A stretch of DNA of 9,349 nucleotides from CAZPZR01 sp964591105 (GTDB lineage: Bacteria; Bacillota; Clostridia; Lachnospirales; Lachnospiraceae): positions 1 to 9,349 of the forward strand of contig CAZPZR010000071.1 of the NCBI GenBank assembly GCA_964591105.1. Reading direction: 5' to 3'. The notes under the pieces were generated by a model. That model made no database searches. It was given only the letters and a program-made list of their open reading frames with translations, and was not told where the DNA came from. The position numbers were made by a program, and so were the translations under genes. Positions within the stretch are counted from its first letter, which is position 1. Each line of letters opens with the position of its first letter. Shown piece after piece: positions 6,329 to 9,349 of this stretch.

Positions 6329-7411
6329 GTTTTCTCTTTCTACTTGTCCGTTCTGGACATGAAAGACTTTATTGATTGAAAAGCGATGATTTACAAAATC
6401 ATCTACACCTGTACAGGTGATTAACGTTTGAATATCATTGATACTGTCTAATAAATAGTTTTGCCTGTGTTTATCCAGTTCAGACAACACATCATCCAAC
6501 AATAAAATTGGCGTATCATTGATTGCACGTTTTACTAATTCTATCTCAGAAAGTTTTAGGGAAAGCGCAGCTGTTCTTTGCTGTCCCTGAGAACCAAATT
6601 TACGAATATCCAAGTCTCCCACCATAAAGCATATATCATCACGATGGGGGCCTACCGATGTACTTTTGATTCTCATATCTCTTTCTCTATTTTTTTCTAA
6701 TGCTTTTTCTAACGAAAGATTTCCATTGCTTGGCTCATAAATCAATTGAAGATGTTCTCTATCCCCAGTTAATTTTTTATGGATATTAGAAATAATTTCG
6801 TTCATTTCCTCTACAAATTTTTGGCGTCTCTCGATGATTTTATTGCCATAATCTACGAGCTGCATCTCCCAAATTTCCAAAGTTTCCATGACTCCACTTT
6901 GAAATCCAATCTCTTTGAGCAAGTGATTTCTTTGATTTACAATTCGGTTATAATTTGCCAAATTACTCAAATACACTTTATCAAGTTGCGAAAGTTCCAG
7001 ATCGATAAATCTTCTTCTCTCAGCCGGACCATTTTTTATAATATTCAAATCTTCCGGCGAGAAAAAAACTATATTAACAATTCCAAATAGTTCACTTGCT
7101 TTACGAATTGGCATTTTATTAATGGCAATTCCTTTGGGACTATTTTTCTTTAAATGCATATCAATCTGGTAGTTGATTCCCTTTTTTTCAACTACCGTCT
7201 CTATATGAGCCTCATCATGATTAAACTCTATCATATCACGGTCTTTTGTTCCTCTGTGTGACTTCGTTGTTCCAACAAGGTACAAAGATTCCAGAATATT
7301 GGTTTTTCCTTGTGCATTGTCACCATAAAAAATATTGGTTGCCTTATCAAATTCAAGGTTCAGGAAATCATAATTTCTAAAATTTTTTAATTTTAAAGAA
7401 TTAATCTTCAA
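6326..7411 (-). CDS. recF: DNA replication and repair protein RecF
   Basis: This SMC-like ABC ATPase binds single-strand/double-strand junctions and, with RecO and RecR, loads RecA at gaps. It has 361 residues, normal for RecF. The Walker A motif is GDNAQGKT (30-37), the Q-loop region FSPED (117-121), the ABC signature GSQGQQRT (273-280), and the Walker B plus D-loop LLLDDVLSELD (303-313). The start is a TTG codon at 7409-7411. An in-frame TAA lies only two codons upstream and no ATG follows until far into the conserved N-terminus, so TTG is well supported. The gene overlaps the end of yaaA by 11 nt. The only upstream Shine-Dalgarno candidate is a GGAG about 12 nt away, which together with TTG suggests modest, coupled translation. 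Confidence 0.96.
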   Translation of the reverse strand: MKINSLKLKNFRNYDFLNLEFDKATNIFYGDNAQGKTNILESLYLVGTTKSHRGTKDRDMIEFNHDEAHIETVVEKKGINYQIDMHLKKNSPKGIAINKMPIRKASELFGIVNIVFFSPEDLNIIKNGPAERRRFIDLELSQLDKVYLSNLANYNRIVNQRNHLLKEIGFQSGVMETLEIWEMQLVDYGNKIIERRQKFVEEMNEIISNIHKKLTGDREHLQLIYEPSNGNLSLEKALEKNRERDMRIKSTSVGPHRDDICFMVGDLDIRKFGSQGQQRTAALSLKLSEIELVKRAINDTPILLLDDVLSELDKHRQNYLLDSINDIQTLITCTGVDDFVNHRFSINKVFHVQNGQVEREN

Positions 7412-7610
7412 TTTTTATTTCTTCTCCATCAAATAATACAACATCTCCAGCATAAAGTTTTCTGCCTCTTCTTGTATCAATCTCTCCATTCACCATAACA
7501 AGTCCATTCTGGATTACTTCTTTGGCTTCCACTCCAGACTCAACAAATCCCACTGCTTTCAATGCCTGTCCGAGTTTAATAAATTCTTCTCTTAATGTGA
7601 TTGTTTCCAT
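7401..7610 (-). CDS. yaaA: S4-domain RNA-binding protein YaaA (RlbA)
   Basis: This 69-residue protein is almost entirely one S4 RNA-binding fold. The core motif runs from about 26 to 61 (GVEAKEVIQNGLVMVNGEID, then RRGRKL and AGDVVLF). Its place between dnaN and recF is the conserved position of yaaA in Firmicutes, where the B. subtilis protein has been linked to large ribosomal subunit assembly. The ATG at 7610 follows the dnaN stop by 16 nt, with a moderate AAAGGGA site in between. Its 3' end overlaps recF by 11 nt, so the two are probably co-translated. Function is assigned by family and context. Confidence 0.93.
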   Translation of the reverse strand: METITLREEFIKLGQALKAVGFVESGVEAKEVIQNGLVMVNGEIDTRRGRKLYAGDVVLFDGEEIKIED

Positions 7611-7626
7611 GATTGGTTCCCTTTCT

Positions 7627-8736
7627 TTATGCTACTGCGTTAAAATTTACTGGTAAAATTAAATAAATATAATTTTCAGCTTCATCCTTGATAAAGCAAG
7701 GTGCTTTTGCATTCATCAAGTACAGAGTAACTTCTTCGTCATCAATAACTCTAAGTGCATCAATTAAGAATTTTGGATTAAATCCAATCAACAGATCTTT
7801 TCCCTCTTTGTTTATCATAATTTCTTCATTCATTGATCCAATCTGAGACTTAATCTTTAATTCCATCATCTCATCTTCGATATTGATAATAATTGGCTTT
7901 TTATCTCCTTCTTTGATGAGCAATGTTGCACGGTCAATACAGCTTAATAATTCTTTTTTGTTGATACGTACTTTTGTATCATAATCACTTGAAAGCATCT
8001 GATCAATTTTAAAATACTCTCCTTCAATCAAACGTGAAACAACGATCGTCTGGTCAAATTCGAACACAATATGATTATTTGTGTATGAAATATTAACCAT
8101 ACTTTCAGCTTCTCCTGATAAAATTTTACTTACTTCCATCAATGTTTTACCTGGAACTACAAGTTTTTTATCGTTTACATTATCTTTCAAAGCAATCTTA
8201 CGAATGGATATACGATGTCCATCCAAGGATACAACTCGAAGGATATTATTTTTTATTTCAAACAATTCACCAGTCATTAACTTATTGCTTTCTGTATCAG
8301 CAATAGAGAAAATAGTCTGTCTAATCACTTCTTTAAGTGTAAATTGAGAGATTTCAATAGATTCTTCTTTCTCAATAACAGGGAGATAAGAAAATTCTTC
8401 TCCTGGTTTACCAGAAATATCAAATTTTGCTTTTTCACATACAATCGTTGTCTGCAGGTTAGCATTTGTTTCGATAACAACATCGTTATCAGGTAACTTA
8501 CGAACGATTTCAGAAAAAATCTTAGCATCGATAGCGATCATACCATGTTCTATAATATCACCATCAATTTCTGTCTGGATACCAAGTTCCATATCGTTAG
8601 CAGTTAATTTAATGACATCTGTAGTAGCATCAATCAAGATACACTCCAGGATTGGCATTGTAGTTTTAGATGGAACAGCTTTGGAAACTGTACCAACTCC
8701 TTTTACAAGATTAGATTTAGAACAAATAATTCTCAT
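7627..8736 (-). CDS. dnaN: DNA polymerase III beta subunit (sliding clamp)
   Basis: This protein forms the dimeric ring that tethers DNA polymerase III and recruits repair proteins through clamp-binding motifs. It has 369 residues in three repeated clamp domains (about 1-125, 126-250, 251-369). Family marks include MRIICSKSNL at the start, DGHRIS (172-177), SRLIEGEYF (234-242), FNPKFLIDAL (319-328) and the C-terminal YLILPV (358-363), which lines the partner-binding pocket. The ATG is preceded by AAAGGAG (8746-8752) with 9-nt spacing. It is the first gene after the origin and heads the dnaN-yaaA-recF-gyrB-gyrA run. No separate promoter could be fixed with confidence in the AT-rich leader. Confidence 0.98.
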   Translation of the reverse strand: MRIICSKSNLVKGVGTVSKAVPSKTTMPILECILIDATTDVIKLTANDMELGIQTEIDGDIIEHGMIAIDAKIFSEIVRKLPDNDVVIETNANLQTTIVCEKAKFDISGKPGEEFSYLPVIEKEESIEISQFTLKEVIRQTIFSIADTESNKLMTGELFEIKNNILRVVSLDGHRISIRKIALKDNVNDKKLVVPGKTLMEVSKILSGEAESMVNISYTNNHIVFEFDQTIVVSRLIEGEYFKIDQMLSSDYDTKVRINKKELLSCIDRATLLIKEGDKKPIIINIEDEMMELKIKSQIGSMNEEIMINKEGKDLLIGFNPKFLIDALRVIDDEEVTLYLMNAKAPCFIKDEAENYIYLILPVNFNAVA

Positions 8737-8762
8737 TGTGAAAAACTCCTTTCGCGCGGCGC

Positions 8763-8786
8763 TTATATAAATATATATATTAAAAA
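8763..8786. other. Candidate DNA unwinding element
   Basis: A 24-bp stretch with no G or C, mostly alternating TA, lies between the dnaN-proximal DnaA boxes and the dnaN ribosome binding site. This is the same place as the B. subtilis unwinding region. It is flanked by a GC-rich decamer on the dnaN side and a GA-rich triplet tract on the box side. Confidence 0.7.
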
Positions 8787-8811
8787 GTTTCGTCTTCTTC
8801 GCCTTAGTACT

Positions 8812-8828
8812 TGTGAAAAAGTGGATAA
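8812..8828 (-). promoter_or_regulatory. dnaN-proximal DnaA box pair
   Basis: On the minus strand TTATCCACT (8820-8828, 8 of 9 matches to consensus) is followed directly by TTTTTCACA (8812-8820, 8 of 9 with the free fifth base). They share one base. Orientation is toward the A/T stretch, as for the boxes that direct melting in B. subtilis. Confidence 0.7.
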
Positions 8829-8954
8829 GTGGTTCTAGCCCTTGATTTTACTGAATTTTTCGAGTGGAAAAACCCGGTGGAATTCATTGGGATTGAGTGT
8901 GAATGGAGTTGGGAAAACTTTTTTGTTGCTTTGGAAAAGATTTTTGAAAATGAA

Positions 8955-8996
8955 TTATCCCAACGCTATTCACAGGTTATCCACTACTTGTCCACA
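8955..8996 (+). promoter_or_regulatory. Four-unit DnaA box array at 11-bp steps
   Basis: On the plus strand: TTATCCCAA (8955), CTATTCACA (8966), TTATCCACT (8977) and TTGTCCACA (8988). The starts are exactly 11 bp apart and all units have the same orientation. The last three each differ from TTATNCACA at one base, and the first at two. The roughly one-turn spacing would place DnaA domain IV on one face of the helix. The array faces dnaA. Confidence 0.75.
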
Positions 8997-9021
8997 ATTT
9001 TGTTAACATAGTCACTTCTAT

Positions 9022-9349
9022 TTAAGTTGGATTTATTTTCTTCTTAATAATATTGATTGTATTGGCCAAGGTTTCGTCTGTTTTGATTCCTTTGCCTATT
9101 TTTTCTACTCCATATTTAATAGTAGAGTGATCCTTTCCACCAAGAATAATCCCCACGGTCTTTAATGGAGACTCTGTCATTGTACGTATTAAATACATGG
9201 CAATCTGTCGAGGCGCAGCAATCTCAGCATTTCTTTTGTTGCTTTTCAGGTCTGCAATAGAAATTCCAAAATGTTCGGACACAATATCTAAAATAAGTTC
9301 TGGAGTTACCTCTCTATTGTTTGCAGAAGAAACGATATCTTTTAATGCT
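9022..9349 (-). CDS. dnaA: Chromosomal replication initiator DnaA, C-terminal part
   Basis: Only the last 108 residues are in the window; the frame is open to the right edge. They form DNA-binding domain IV, a helix-turn-helix: KRNAEIAAPRQIAMYL is the basic-loop and helix segment, and GGKDHSTI is the DnaA signature that reads the box. Asp, His and Ser/Thr of DHST correspond to the base-contacting residues of E. coli DnaA. The first signature residue is Lys rather than the more common Arg (GGRDHT). The reading continues upstream of an internal GTG at 9280-9282 (residues such as NNREVTPELILDIVSEHFGI), so that GTG is not the start. No terminator is seen before oriC. Confidence 0.96.
   Translation of the reverse strand, partial: ALKDIVSSANNREVTPELILDIVSEHFGISIADLKSNKRNAEIAAPRQIAMYLIRTMTESPLKTVGIILGGKDHSTIKYGVEKIGKGIKTDETLANTINIIKKKINPT

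Larger units (their letters stand above)
8737..9021. other. oriC: Probable chromosomal replication origin (oriC)
   Basis: The 285-bp dnaA-dnaN intergenic region has no credible gene and carries the parts expected of a Firmicute origin. These are clusters of sequences close to the DnaA box TTATNCACA at both ends, a pure A/T segment near dnaN, and a GC-rich block (CGCGCGGCGC, 8753-8762) at its dnaN edge. The middle (8829-8954) holds only degenerate box-like words, for example TTTTCCACT (minus, 8863-8871) and CCATTCACA (minus, 8898-8906). Origins between dnaA and dnaN are well known in this phylum. Activity here is inferred. Confidence 0.85.

Noticed and set aside
8325..8528. 67-codon minus-strand ORF inside dnaN
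   Set aside because: It is an alternative frame of the conserved clamp gene, and its Leu/Lys-rich translation is frame-shift noise.
8829..9011. 60-codon plus-strand ORF in the origin
   Set aside because: It covers the DnaA boxes, has no Shine-Dalgarno and shows no recognisable protein features.
9022..9282. A separate 86-residue gene starting at GTG 9282
   Set aside because: The frame is open to the window edge and the upstream residues continue the DnaA domain IV sequence, so it is the 3' part of dnaA.
1..9349. Mobile element, CRISPR array, toxin-antitoxin or defence system
   Set aside because: No transposase, integrase, spaced direct repeats or accessory gene pair is visible. All long ORFs are core genes apart from the acyltransferase and redox protein, which look ordinary for the lineage.

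Overview
The window is the replication-origin neighbourhood of a low-GC Firmicute. The protein sequences (GyrA, GyrB, DnaN, and the DnaA C-terminus), the gene order and the AT-rich base composition fit Clostridia, most likely the Lachnospiraceae. That family call is a judgement from sequence style, not a database match. The order on the minus strand is dnaA (3' part only) - oriC - dnaN - yaaA (S4 protein) - recF - gyrB - gyrA. Its spacing is tight: yaaA and recF overlap, the recF stop codon lies inside the gyrB ribosome binding site, and there is no yaaB/remB gene between recF and gyrB. The run ends at a bidirectional hairpin terminator that gyrA shares with a convergent gene.

Left of gyrA are a small plus-strand gene for a cysteine-rich putative redox protein (C_GCAxxG_C_C family) and, divergent from it, a minus-strand PlsC-type acyltransferase gene. 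These two have good back-to-back promoters. Next comes tRNA-Ser(GCT) on the minus strand, with its own near-consensus promoter and an intrinsic terminator. The last 240 bases at the left edge hold no protein gene. They hold two tandem, very strong minus-strand promoters (each TTGACA, 17-bp spacer, extended -10, A-tract upstream) built as a degenerate 71-nt direct repeat. This looks like the promoter region of an rRNA operon whose 16S gene would lie just beyond position 1. Such a layout would match the B. subtilis order gyrB-gyrA-rrnO, transcribed away from the origin.

The dnaA-dnaN gap (8737-9021) is the likely oriC. Next to dnaA it has a head-to-tail array of four DnaA-box-like 9-mers at exact 11-bp steps. 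Near dnaN it has an oppositely oriented pair of boxes, then a GA-rich triplet tract, then a 24-bp pure A/T stretch that is the likely unwinding element.

Together the genes supply initiation (DnaA), the sliding clamp (DnaN), gap repair (RecF), supercoiling (GyrAB), a probable ribosome-assembly factor (YaaA) and stable RNAs. I found no mobile element, CRISPR array or defence system, and the coding content is core housekeeping. The less ordinary signals are the fine structure of the origin, the structured gyrB-gyrA spacer, a glycine at a quinolone-relevant GyrA position, and the predicted off-window rRNA operon.
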